Under the pieces are notes generated by a model. That model saw only the letters and a program-made list of their open reading frames with translations. It did not search any database and was not told the DNA's origin. A DNA stretch of 64,000 bases from Ectocarpus siliculosus (Eukaryota > Sar > Phaeophyceae > Ectocarpales > Ectocarpaceae). The DNA lies in NCBI GenBank assembly GCA_000310025.1, contig FN648505.1, positions 75,549 through 139,548 of the forward strand, given 5' to 3'. The position numbers and the translations under genes are program-made. Positions 27,467 through 39,130 of this stretch are shown in pieces (the stretch's first letter is position 1; each line of letters begins with the position of its first letter).

Positions 27467-28194
27467 CTGACGGTATGCACTCTTAGTTCCATCTTTGCTA
27501 GCAGTATGCGGGGAGGAACCGCAACATCACGCACGCCCAGCTTATGCAAATATAAAATGCGCCAGATGACCTCCCGAAGGACATGTCCGGTCTTACATTC
27601 CGGAATTGCTGACGTGTCGGTGTCGTCGTTGACGCCTCGCCCGGCGACAGCGTTGGTCAAATCGTGACATATTCTGACCTTCGACGCCGACGCAGCAACT
27701 GTTATCGGTGACACGCGAATGCCCGGAATGCGACTAGCCGCCTCCCGCGGAAATACAAACGCTCGACCGGCCAGAACGTCCTCCACAATTTTTTTCCTGA
27801 TCTCCACCGAGAATCTACTAGTCGAACTGTGGTTTCCGTACTCTATGGCAGCCCGCATCTCTCCTTGTCCGGTGACCGCTACAGGGGCTCCCTCGCTGAC
27901 AATTTGAATCAACAGATCGATATTTGGAAATTCCTTCACGGTACCGAACCACCGCCGAACTTGTGCGGCTTCAACTCGCGGGCAAGGCAGTGTACGCAAT
28001 GTTTCAAGCATGCATTCGAAATGCCCATCATTCCTGTCCAGCCATTCCAAATTCAAATCTGCTAAAGTGCCAAATGATCTTCGGATGGATTGAGAGTCGG
28101 TGGCCTGTGCTAACTGCTGTAATGCCACGGCGCATTCATCAAGGCTCTCAATCCCACCTTGCTGTCTCCTCGGCGCCGTCCTCGTCGGCTCCAT
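27451..28194 (-). CDS. N-terminal half of the Ngaro reverse transcriptase (frame-broken)
   Basis: Frame from ATG 28194. It carries an N-terminal helical region, then RT fingers: RIPGIRVSPITV and KVRICHDLTNAV (motif 1/2-like), reaching LLAKM at motif A. There the frame is lost: the expected motif A continuation (KSAYRQVPVE pattern) is found one base out of frame, in 25958-27466. The break near 27487-27491 falls at the codon for the motif A catalytic acidic residue. A single lost base, a sequencing error, or a -1 recoding event would each explain it. Confidence 0.75.
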   Translation of the reverse strand: MEPTRTAPRRQQGGIESLDECAVALQQLAQATDSQSIRRSFGTLADLNLEWLDRNDGHFECMLETLRTLPCPRVEAAQVRRWFGTVKEFPNIDLLIQIVSEGAPVAVTGQGEMRAAIEYGNHSSTSRFSVEIRKKIVEDVLAGRAFVFPREAASRIPGIRVSPITVAASASKVRICHDLTNAVAGRGVNDDTDTSAIPECKTGHVLREVIWRILYLHKLGVRDVAVPPRILLAKMELRVHTVRCRWR

Positions 28195-28269
28195 CACAGC
28201 ACCCTCGGCGGAAGGCGCGCGCGGGTAGCTCGTCGAGGTTGGCCCTGTCGCATGACAGAGCCCGTGTCC

Positions 28270-29761
28270 CTAGTGGCTCTTGGCTCCGCCTCCACCGCGG
28301 CCGCCGCCACCGTTAGAAGATCTGTTGCGGACTCCCCCGCGATCGGTACTACTGCCGCTGGTGCCGTCGCCCCGGCCCCCTTTGCTCCCCCCGCCACTGC
28401 CGTAAGCATCCTTGCCGCGACCCCCAGCCCGTTTGCCACCGCGTTTGTTAGGATCGATAGCATGGACCCATCGGCAATCGCGGGCCGATCGACGGCATCC
28501 TTCCTCCGAGTTGAAGGCGAAGCAATACTGATTCCCGCCCTTCCTCGCGGCTGTCGCGGCCTTTGACTTGCCCGAACCTGATGTGGACGACTGCCGCTGC
28601 TGTGGCTGGTTGGATAAGTTGCGGAGGCCGCCAGCGTTGACGTATGCCGTTAGGTCGGGCCACGCCGGCGTGACGACGGCGGGAAATTGGGCGGCGGTCG
28701 GCGGTGACACGTGTATTTTGGCGAACGTCGTCGCCGCGTCGAAAAGCTCCCCCGCCCAGCAATTGAGGGTCATCGTTGACCAGTCCGGCCATCATGTCGT
28801 AGTTTTCGGCGCTGCGCAGCTTGCTGCGAAACTCGTTGCAGTGCCGTCGCAACATCTTCAGCCCTCGGTCCAGGCCTTTGACCAGGACCTCTACGCGTTG
28901 GAGGCCCTCGTCGGACATGACGCCCTTCGATATTATCGTCTGGATGGCTTCGATCAAAATCTCAAGGTGCTCTGGCAGGGAGATCCCTTCCCCGCTGGTG
29001 TCGTCCCCGTTCGGCACAAACATACGCATATCGAAGTCGGACAGATTGTTCAGCATCTCCACCACCGGAGCTGACACGTGAGCTACACTTCGCAGGGCGG
29101 CCTGCATGTTCGTCTTCGACATTCCGACGAACGGAGGCCGCTCCGTGGTGATGAGCCAGGGCTTGATGGCGGCGGGGTTGCGCCACGCTTTCAGGTCCTC
29201 CTTGAAAGCGACCTGCTGAATGTGTCCGGATGAAACGTTCATCGTCACCGTCGCTCGTCCCGCTCCCGCTGACGGCGCAACCGTCCCCACAATGGCCACC
29301 TCGCCGTTCTCCGCGCGAGCTCCCGCTCCCGCGGCGCCCGCCTCCGGCGGATCGGAATCGGGACCCCGACGGACAACGTCGTCGATCTCGGCCTGGAGCT
29401 GTTGGATCGCGCCGTTCCTGCTGGCGACGACTTCCTGGAGGTGTTCGATGACGTCGTCGCGTTCCGCGGTCTGGCGCCGTAGCTCCTCCAACTCACGGTG
29501 GAAACCGTCCATAGTGGCGCGGTCAGTGCCTCCGTCGCCCCCGTCTCTGGGGGACGACCGTGCCCGTGACGGGCGGCCCGCTCCCCGCTCAGGCGTACGC
29601 ACTACCGCCCGGGAAGGCCGCCGTGACATGGAGCGCCCATTGGACTTTGCTGCCGCCGCGGCCCTCGACGTAGACCGCCCAGCAGACCTGGCCGCCCCCC
29701 GCGCACCAGTCCGCCCTCTTCCTGCCGTTCGCCCTTGGCGCGACCTCGTTTCAATAGCCAT
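28270..29761 (-). CDS. Gag-like protein of the Ngaro-like element, with one frame break
   Basis: Starts at ATG 29761. Residues 1-80 are very basic and Ser/Arg/Ala-rich. A coiled-coil-like stretch (ELEELRRQTAERDD...) follows, then a helical capsid-like part. At a run of five C (plus strand 28749-28753) the conserved reading moves by one base into the frame ending at 28270. That second part holds a CCCH-type zinc finger (C-X8-C-X6-C-X3-H in CFAFNSEEGC/RDCRWVH) and a Gly/Arg/Ser-rich tail likely to bind RNA. Without the frame change, the first frame runs on to 28448. A homopolymer indel is the simplest explanation. Confidence 0.72.
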
Positions 29762-29939
29762 CTAAAGCGGTTACAACATGCACGACCCGCGGTTTCGGAA
29801 TGCTCAACATTTTGTTGCCTCACAAAATGACTGGTGAACGTGTGTGTACATGCAGTTGTTTCGACACATGCTCGACTGCGAGAATCGCCCAAGGCGACAC
29901 CTCGAGGGGTACTGCTGTTGTGGCAACAAGCTCACCAAC

Positions 29940-31720
29940 CACGTCCGTCACACACCATTGATGTGTGTGGTTCCGGCATATACCCTGTCTGCGTGGATCG
30001 CTCCTCAAGCGACAACCCTGGTGCGTAATGCTGTTAACAACAAGCCTACCAACCACATGCGACACACACTATTTATGTGTGTGGTTCCGGCCACAGGTAC
30101 TCTGTATTTATGCGTGAATCGCTCCTCGAGCAACAACCTTGATAAGTAGCGCTGTTTAACAAACAAGCCTACCCACCACGGCCGCCACACACTATCTATG
30201 TGTGTCGTCCCGGCATTTATGCCCTCTCTACACAAGCGTGAATTGCCTCGCAGGCAACAACCCCGGTAAATGGCACAGTTGGAACAACGAGCCCCCGCCC
30301 ACGGCCGCCACACACTATTTATGTGTGTGGTTCCGGCATGTGTACTCTGTATTTATGCGTGAATCGCTCCTCGAGCAACAACCTTGGTAAGTAGCGCTGT
30401 TTAACAAACAAGCCTACCCACCACGGCCGCCACACACTATTGATGTGTGTGGTCCCGGCATTCATGCCCTCTGTGCACAAGCGTGAATTGCCTCTCGAGC
30501 AACAACCTTGGTGAGTAGCGCTGTTGGAACAACAAGCCCACCCACCACGGCCGCCACACACTATTGATGTGTGTGGTCCCGGCATATGTACTCTGTATTT
30601 ATGCGTGGATCGCTCCTCGAGCAACAACCCTGGTAAGTAGCGCTGTTTAACAAACAAGTCACCTACCACGGCCGCCACCCACTATGTATGTGTGTGGTCC
30701 CGGCATATGTACTCTGTATTTATGCGTGAATTGCTCCTCGAGCAACAACCTTGGTAAGTAGCGCTGTTTAACAAACAAGCCTACCCACCACGGCCGCCAC
30801 ACACTATTTATGTGTGTGGTCCCGGCATGTGTACTCTGTATTTATGCGTGGATCGCTCCTCGAGCAACAACCTTGGTAAGTAGCGCTGTTTAACAAACAA
30901 GCCTACCCACCACGGCCGCCACACACTATTGATGTGTGTGGTCCCGGCATTCATACCCTCTGTGCACAAGCGTGAATTGCCTCTCAAGCAACAACCTTGG
31001 TGAGTAGCGCTGTTGGAACAACAAGCCCACCCACCACGGCCGCCACACACTATTTATGTGTGTGGTCCCGGCATATGTACTCTGTATTTATGCGTGGATC
31101 GCTCCTCGAGCAACAACCCTGGTGAGTAGCGCTGTTTAACAAACAAGTCACCCACCACGGCCGCCACACACTATTTATGTGTGTGGTCCCGGCATATGTA
31201 CTCTGTATTTATGCGTGAATTGCTCCTCGAGCAACAACCCTGGTAAGTAGCGCTGTTTAACAAACAAGTCTACCCACCACGGCCGCCACACACTATTTAT
31301 GTGTGTGGTCCCGGCATATGTACTCTGTATGTTATGCGTGAATCGCTTCCAAGCAACCACCTTGATAAGTAGTGCTGTTACCAAACAAGCCTGCCACCCA
31401 CGGCCGCCACCCACTATTGATGTGTGTGGTTCCGGTGTATGTACTCTGTTGTTAGGCGTGAATCGCTCCTTGAGCAACAACCCTGGTAAGTAGCGATGTT
31501 TAACAAACAAGCCTGCCACCCACGGCCGCCACCACTCTGGATGTGTGTGGATCCGGTACAGTATGTGCACTCTGTATGTACGCGCCACACCCTATGTATG
31601 CGTGTGGTTCCGGCATGGATCTCGGTGTCGTGAATTATATGTGGCACTATTGATAATCAAACGTTTCCACCATCACAGCCGCCGCGCACTATTTGTGTGT
31701 GTGGACCCTGCATTGCTGTA
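29940..31720. repeat. About 15 copies of a 122 bp unit with a conserved hairpin
   Basis: Units repeat every ~122 bp. Most contain CCACACAC, a 7-nt A/T-rich loop (TATTTAT or TATTGAT) and GTGTGTGG, an 8 bp perfect stem; GCCG/CGGC arms extend it beyond a small bulge. Recognisable copies start near 29951, 30063, 30187, 30308, 30430, 30556, 30677, 30800, 30921, 31046, 31167, 31289, 31412 and 31530, with degenerate ones to 31850. Other shared blocks are TGCGTGAATCGCTCCTCGAG and GTAAGTAGCGCTGTTTAAC. The array fills the leader between A1 and Gag of the Ngaro-like element. Confidence 0.88.
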
Positions 31721-31849
31721 ACTCTATTTCGTAATGCCTGTGGAGCGTAGGGTAATTGCCCGAGTTTAACATCCCTTACTAGGTATGTATCACTGTTGTT
31801 GACAATCGCTCCCCCCCTCCCTTACCACCGCCGCCAAACACTTTTTATG

Positions 31850-32732
31850 TGTTTTGGTTCCGGCAGATTTGTATCTGCGTGAATTGCGCTAGACGACAAC
31901 CCTGGTAAGCGGCGCGTATCTGAGACCAAATGTGAACCAGATGATTCCATGTTACGCATTGTACTGCTACTCAGAGCCTCTGTGAGTCGGATTCATGACT
32001 TCCAGCATAATGCATATGCATATTGTATGCACATCCACAACGACCATCAATTGGTTTTACCAAACAGCAATTGGTTTGTATACGTGCGCTGCTGGGCTGT
32101 GATCATTTCATGCATGCAATTATGTCGTATGCCAGATGATCCGTATATCTCAGCTGATATGTCTCGGCATGGTATCAGTACACAGCAGCCCATCATCCAG
32201 CATGCCGCACCGAACCAAGGACCCTGGTGATACAGTAGCGTACTTTGAACAAGTAAACAACCAAAAAAACAATTGTTTCCATGTGTTGCCTCGTGATATT
32301 TCGGTGTGTTGCCCTCGTAATTGACATCCATCTCAGCTTGCATGCACTGTGCCGTGTATCCGCGACCATCTCTGCGCCGTAATGGCTACGTGCCTGCGAG
32401 GACACCGGTCGCGTTTTGTACGTCAGCTGGCGAATTGGCGTGTGCCTCCATGTATGCACCCATGCTCAAATTAAAATTCCCGCCGCCTGCGATCACCCCA
32501 GCAACCCAACGGCAGAGGTGGAACAATCGCGACTGGATCGCTACCAGTATTACACCCAACGTGCATCGGATCCTATCGACCCACACATATCGACCCACTC
32601 GTACCGTTCAGTGGTGTGCACACGCGTCGGTACTCCCGGCGTTCCTCTAGCACCGCGATGGAGCAGCGCTCTCCCTCGTACAACTGCTGCTGCTGTTGGG
32701 CGGCCCTCTCGGGTCCCCACGGCTCGCTGATT
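31850..32732. other. Remainder of the Ngaro leader
   Basis: Between the hairpin array and A1 no gene can be supported. Short open frames on both strands overlap and carry no motif. Confidence 0.45.
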
Positions 32733-33029
32733 GAAAGACCAAACTTGTTTGCCGCTCCTCCAGCTGGCAAACCACTCGAAGCCCTCACAGTGTCCACCTC
32801 GCTCCTTGTCTCTGCGTTGCTCTCTCTAGACTAGTCCTCGTAAGACTTTGTGTGAACACCTAGCTTCGATAGAGTGCCGAGGTGGTGGCTACTCCCCTGC
32901 TCCCGCTTGGGAGGGGACCCCGTATTTCCGTAGCAATTTATGCATACCCTAACAACGACGTTACAAATTCGACTACTTTCAATAAACCTTGATTTGTTTC
33001 CGTCTGCTCCTACAACAAATCTCCCCTTT
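32733..33029 (-). repeat. Terminal repeat A1
   Basis: 297 bp, apparently identical to A2. It is the 5' end of the element on the coding strand, where transcription should begin. Confidence 0.9.
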
Positions 33030-33241
33030 TATTTCTAACTTCCTACCACAAAAGATAGTCCACAGTTTGCAAACGGCGACTACATTTGTTTGTTGTGTTG
33101 TTTGTTGTTGCTGAGCCCACATCAGATATCACCGTTCGAGACACATCATGCCTGACAGCCTGCGGTGGACCAGAGGGACGAGAGTGAGTGTCTTTCGAGA
33201 GTTAATGCGTTGTCTCTCTCCGCTCTCCTCTTTTAGTCTAC

Positions 33242-33332
<91 letters not shown>

Positions 33333-33690
33333 TCTCGCCTTTCGCCGGTGGGGTTATGACAACATCGAACGTCAACCGCAGTCGTTTTGCTTCTCGCTGA
33401 GGTTAGAGGCTCCCCGTTCATCCGGCTGCTGCATGTGAAGCGATGGGCGCTGCCTCTTTATGTCAAGCAATGAACTTGGGGCCCTAGCTAATGTTTGCTG
33501 TATATGCAGTGCTATAGGAGAGCTTCCAGTAGTTCAGGGCGAGCAGCGACGGTGGTTTTACTGCGCTCTCTTTTGCCTCTTCCCTGAAGCCTGTCGCGGC
33601 TGGCTCTCTTGTTCTCGCTTCTTTCTTTTTGATGGTTTTCATGCTTTGATAATTGTTTTTGGGGTCTCCCGGTTCCTATGTGCTCATGGG
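33030..33690. repeat. Host repeat copy 2, part 3 of 3
   Basis: Continues copy 2 after the Ngaro insertion and aligns with copy 1 from about 8000 to 8570 (GTTGTTGCTGAGC, ACATCGAACGTCAACCGCA and AGCGACGGTGG blocks). It contains a long (TC)n run absent from copy 1. Confidence 0.7.
33249..33328. repeat. (TC)n microsatellite
   Basis: About 80 bp of near-perfect TC dinucleotides. Arg-Glu or Ser-Leu open frames here are artefacts of the repeat. Confidence 0.95.
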
Positions 33691-36600
33691 GCGTCTTCTT
33701 GGTGTCTACCTTGATTGTTACCCGCTAAAACAACCCGAAAGCTTAACGCAGGCAACGCGACGATACTCGTCGAGTTGCCATACAAAATGAAGATATGAGC
33801 TTCCGTTAATAACCACCCTTCCTTACCTCCTTGTGGAACATTTGCCGGGCTCGTGGGACAGGGAACTGCAAGAAAGGCTGGGGGCCGAAGAGGTGCGTTT
33901 AATTCTCCAAAGACCACCCATTCCCTGTGCATACACACCTATTACAGTAGCTTTCACTGCGAGAAGATTATATGCACTGTACAGTACATTTTTCGTGTGA
34001 ATTATGCAAGAATGCCCCGCTGATTGGCGCAAGAATGCCACACTGCCGCCCGGGGGTGTGCTTCGAACCCTCACCTGATCAATAGAGAGGTCGTCGATCC
34101 TGACGTCGTTCCTACCCTGGGTGCCTGTTGCATCCTATATTTTCGTTGAGAGTGCGCAGGGTAGAGCGACAGTGGAAATTTGAGGGCTGCAACTGCTTGC
34201 AAAAGCTGCGTTTGGTGTGGCTATCATCGCGTCAGACACAGGTATGCATATTATAGTCGCAAGCACGCCTGCCTCTAGAATGGGCAACGTACTGGCAATA
34301 AGATCATGTTGTGTTCGGAAATAGTTTCTGGCGGAAAACATACGATGGTTCAGACCGCAACAAATCACATTCATTCGAGGGGCCTGCATCGCAACATACC
34401 ACCGACATTATGCCTCCTGGCCCCGGGAAATTGCCGGTACCATTTGTGCCTGGCGCACGCGGTCGATCCGTCTGCTCTCTCGGTTAGTTCTGACTCGACA
34501 GTTATTCTAATCCACATTGCCAAAGAGCCTGAACTTCTGGTAGGTTTGCTTTGCGCATTAGTTGTTGTTGTTCTTCACATTAAAAACCGTTCCGATCTCT
34601 CTCTACCCAGTACCTTCGTATGCCCGTACTGATCCTACACTTGACGCGGTCGATTCCCGTCCCGTGGTCACAGGCTAACTTCCCCTGAGAAGGTACGCTC
34701 ATACAAACTTGCCGCGAGAGGTCCGCAAGTCGATAGAAATCAACGACAGATATTCTGGAGTCCTCCGCTCCCTTTGCGCGCTATGCGAGGTAACAAATGA
34801 GACTAGGAGTCAGCATCACGGGCCAGAGAGACGTGGAAATATTCATAGTACATTCATTCGGGGTATATCTGAAAGGGTCAACTAAATGCTGGAATTTTGC
34901 TGACTATACGGGGACGTCTACATACATACGCTGGGAAACGTTGTAACTCACTTTGTAATTAGGTTTTCATAACTCAAAAAGGTCCCCATTAATTTCTGTG
35001 CTCGGAATACAGCAGTTTATTGCAGCAGCAACGGTTGTGAAGGTGAGCCGAAATATGTCAAAGTTGTCGTGTGAAGGGGCTCCGGGGCACTTCTAGACAG
35101 AAAGTTGTCTATTGTTCGTGGCCACTGGCAAGTAGAGGGTGTTCGTCGTGGTAAAGTCGTTCCTTGGATATATTAGTCGCTCTAAACCAGAGCGGTCTAC
35201 TTAACCCAGAGGGGGTGCTTTGGGCTCCTCCCGACCGCTTGGTCTAACCATTTCTAGGCTACAACTATTCTTCGAAAGCATCTGGAAAAGGTGCCGTCGC
35301 GATAGGAGCGTCTCCCGTGATTCCCTAGCTAAGAAACCTGACATGACTTGTTCGCCTGTTACCCTTCTGAACCAAGGATTCTTCCAACACAACTGACTTC
35401 TGGATGAAGAATCCTTACTGACAGTATCGGTATCCTATAAGCAAACTTCCATAACTCATACTCTAACTTCCATACGTCATAGATTTCCTCTTAAACAAAT
35501 ACAGAAGCCACCATTTTTTTACAGCAGTATGGACCAGGCATCGACCACCCAAGAACGTTTGTCTACGGCGACGACCATGACTGCATAGGATGCAAACCTC
35601 TTGCAACGACGAAGCACCATACTTGAATGCGTTGCGGATATCCGTGCGTGTGTCGTGCACCTGTCACGTAATGCTGCCGACCAAGAGCTGCGCGTATTGC
35701 AGGTGCCGGTACGCGGGAAAACGTTACTACTGCTGTACTAAAAGGAAAACGTAACGAACGGTGTCCATGACAGAATTGCTGTTATGCTCGAATCAGAGCG
35801 GAGCATCTCCTGACGCTAGCACAGCACTTTGCAACACGCGCTCTCTGTTGCGATTGTTGCACAATTACATACGAGAAACAGATACACAATATCCGCTAGG
35901 ACGGGAAGAGAGCGCAGGCGCTGTGCAGCACGCTATCTACTCTACCCCTGTCTGCGTCAGTCTACCAAAGGCTAACATATATCGAAGAAAACAGCCATCT
36001 AGGAGGTAAGGCATATGGAGAAGGTGCCGTCGCGATAGGAGCGTCATCTGAGTGGAACAGCGTGGTCGATGTGGAACGTGGAAAAACAAAATGTCACAGG
36101 AGCCGGTTCGCCGTCGCATGTGGTGTACCTCCTCCGTAGTCTTTGGGCGCTCCGGACGAAAGAGGAAACTCTGTAGCAAGGCTGTTCGCGGGGGCCATGT
36201 AGTTATCGCCTCGCGCCATTGCTGTACTGGCGAATTCTCTCTCGCATGTTCTCATAGATCACAGTTCGAACATCATTAGAATATGAGATTTGTCGACATG
36301 CATATTTGCTTCGGAGTCTTCGCACCCAGGGAATCGGAAAGCCAGACACGCAGGGATGGTTTCAGTAGCTGGCGGCTTGGTTTAACGCGTCACCTGCTGT
36401 CAATGCGGTCACGAATAATCGAACTTGGAAACCACCACAAATCGAATGTTGAGGTCCCCCCCAATTTCGTATCCATCGCAACAAAATACGTGCGTGCAAT
36501 TTGATTGTTTGTTGCTCTAATGGAAGCGCGTCGGTGGGGAAGGCACACCGCAGTACCCATGAAACAAGGCGGTGCAGCTTACACAATGCCGCGTTTACTT

Positions 36601-38774
36601 GTGGCATTATGCCGGTCCCGTCGACCGCTGCACATTATCTCATGGTTGTTCAGACATCTTCACGTGAAATTCAAATCGACCTTTTCCACTGTTCGCATTT
36701 CACCTCCACTCAACACACATACGGAAAGGTCCATGTTGTTCCTTCGACCTTCTATTCACTCCTCGACCCATCTTCGGCTAGCGGTCCCACTGTGAGGGGC
36801 GGCGCCCTTCAATATCCTAGTTTATATCGAGCCAAAAGTCTGCACAAGGGAATCACTCACGGTAAATCCACCTCTCACCTTGCGTTTCCCGGCCTTATGT
36901 TTCGTGGCGACGGATGTCCCGGATGCCTTGCCCTTCCCGGATGCCTTGCCCTTGTCAGCGGCCTTGTGTCCATGAGTCAAGGCAGCCTTGGCACGACATG
37001 TACATTACGTGAATAGGCGATAGACAGGGGCATAGTGTAAGTCTGAGTGCTTTACGGTTGGAAATTATAAAAAAACGCTGCCACATTCGGTGTTCGATGA
37101 ACCAATTCGCGCCCGTAGTAACGACGAGGCACTTTGCAAATCATCTCACTTCATATCAGGGAGTTCTATGAGGCTGTTCGTACAGCATCATGCATTACCT
37201 TGTCGTGTTGAAGCGGAGCATGTGAAATCCCACGAAAAAGGATAGTGCTTCCCCGGGGAAATGTGGCCGTTTCATTTCTCGTTCGGGACAACCCATTTCC
37301 GAAACGCACTGTAGAAAACCTGCATTTATTCTAGTCCCAGACTATCCTCGCGCCCATCTGCTTGACTTTACGGGCGGTGTGCCGGGACAAGCCTCAGGCC
37401 CTTGCCGTAGGATTGGGGACATGGACCGCACCCGACGAACTCCCACACGCATCCATTATACACTTTACCGTGTGGCGATACGGCTACAGATCGGATGGAA
37501 AACCTGTTGTGTTGGAGTCACCTGCAGACGGGCATCATGGTTGTCGAGTGGAGATGCTCCTTTGCTGTTCGTAGGAGTTCCGGTTGACTGGGGGTTGAAA
37601 CATTACGGGACGACGTGAGGGATAGCCGTCGCGATGGCCAATGTGCGTCAAGATGGCCAATTTAACAATGATTCCTTTTCTTCACATATTCGTTGGGAGC
37701 CCAGTAACAAATTATATCGGAGCACGTAGAGCGATACACTTCGGCTCTCCTTTGAGCATCTCAGGGTGTGTCATGTCGTCCAAAACTTGGTTAGGGAATA
37801 ATAGCGTTAGTGGAAATCGGGGATATGGTCTGATCTGCTAACCTCACATTGAAACCTTTCCTCTAGACCGCCTCCACGGATCGATGTTGTTGATAATTCC
37901 GCCGCGCAACAAGTTTTGGGAAACTAGGGGAAATGATTGGCCCACCTCCCCCAATGGGGCGGGCGGCCAGACTGCATGGGAATTAGCATATTTTTATAAT
38001 GGTCGGTCTTGTTAAATTTTGGTGAGTAGATGCCATGGGCGAAAGCCGAAAAAGATCGTGTGGAGGTGTTTCAAATGGAACTGCCGAAAATGATTGGTCT
38101 CTTCTTGCACAGTGTTGTGTGCTCCGACGAGCTTTGATGGCATCGGCATTTGCAGCTCGATATTCCCGCCATTGGGCAACACGACGTTGACGCCGCTTTT
38201 GCTGCTAATTGCCCGAACATTGACGTCTACACGGTCCGCGTCTTTTGACAAAGAACGTAACCACAACATAACTAACCGTATTATTATTAAGCAGGTGGTA
38301 AACAAAGGCAGATTGTTCGGGCGGACGAGAAAGAGTATTCGTGTGATTGTTGAATGTAAGCCGGTTTGTGATGGGTTCCAGTCATTAATGTTGAGTTGTC
38401 ACGGTTTTTCTTCGCGTTAATTTGCATTGCATGTGTAGATCTGTAGGTTTCGAGATGCTCATCATAAAACACTCGTGCGTCGGTGCAAAAGGTGGTGAGA
38501 ACGTACCCACGAAGACGGTGCCATGGACAAGTCAGTGGGGGGCAAAAATTCTCCTTCAACCGAGAGGAAGATTCCAAATGGTCTCCAGTATTCACATTTT
38601 CAGACTCGGCGCTCGCTGTAAATACCAGGGGGTAGAGCTTTACAGCATCGCGCATATTTCACTGAGCGATTTCCGCAGGAAGGAGAAACACACCCACAGC
38701 GTTTTGTGGGTTCATTGGACAATGTTCGCAAGGTCGTTTACCAGAAGTACATGTATACAGCAGTGTACATATGA
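33691..38774. other. Long stretch without a supported gene
   Basis: Many short open frames on both strands, none with a domain or convincing splice context. A 42 bp segment near 34565-34606 is the reverse complement of 23717-23758 in the host repeat, so fragments of that repeat are dispersed here. AGGTGCCGTCGCGATAGGAGCGTC occurs twice (near 35289 and 36021), another dispersed short repeat. Confidence 0.45.
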
Positions 38775-39060
38775 CCGGTCGCCTCGGTGGTCTAGCTGGT
38801 ACCCTCGCAGCCTAGTAAGGGCCAGGTAATGGGTTCGAGTCCCGGCCAAGTGATATATTTTCATCACTACATAAATCCTGGTCTACGTCGGAAGCGACGC
38901 GCCGCCAAGCTTGTTGGTAGTAACCTAGATCGACTTCATAAGTCACGAGGAAAGGGATTGCTGTACCCTTCTCGCGATAAAAATGTCTCAGGCAGGAAAC
39001 GCAGGAGGGGGTCCGACCCCCCCCCTTCTATGTGACCGCGGCTGGGTCGTCTAGATAGCA
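38775..39060 (+). repeat. tRNA-derived SINE-like unit, copy 1
   Basis: A box TGGTCTAGCTGG at 38788-38799 and B box GGTTCGAGTCC at 38832-38842 have RNA polymerase III promoter sequence and spacing. The flanks do not fold into a complete tRNA, so this is a SINE head and not a tRNA gene. The body shares blocks with copy 2 (CCCTTCTCGC, CAGGAA, TGTGACC). Confidence 0.6.
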
Positions 39061-39130
39061 GAAGTGGAGGATGGGGGCCAGAGGGGCAGACGACAGAGGT
39101 AGAAAAAACATATATACACATATAAACGGG

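Larger units (their letters stand above)
24155..33029 (-). mobile_element. Ngaro-like tyrosine-recombinase retrotransposon with split direct repeats
   Basis: 8,875 bp, coded on the minus strand: A1 (33029-32733), leader array, Gag, RT-RNase H, tyrosine recombinase, B1 (24911-24712), A2 (24714-24418), 63 bp spacer, B2 (24354-24155). The A pair (297 bp) looks identical and the B pair (200 bp) has one difference (24287 region A/C), so the copy looks young. A1-ORFs-B1-A2-B2 is the split-direct-repeat plan of Ngaro/PAT elements. No methyltransferase domain is seen, which favours Ngaro. B1 and A2 share a TTT, and TTT also sits at both outer junctions, as expected for recombinase strand exchange without a target duplication. 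Confidence 0.9.

Noticed and set aside
29940-31720. Regular repeats as a CRISPR array
   Set aside because: Units are contiguous tandem copies of ~122 bp without unique spacers, and the genome is eukaryotic. The same holds for the 53, 61 and 157 bp arrays.
33148-33438. Ser-Leu or Arg-Glu repeat proteins (also at 43710-44214)
   Set aside because: Translations of (CT)n microsatellites.
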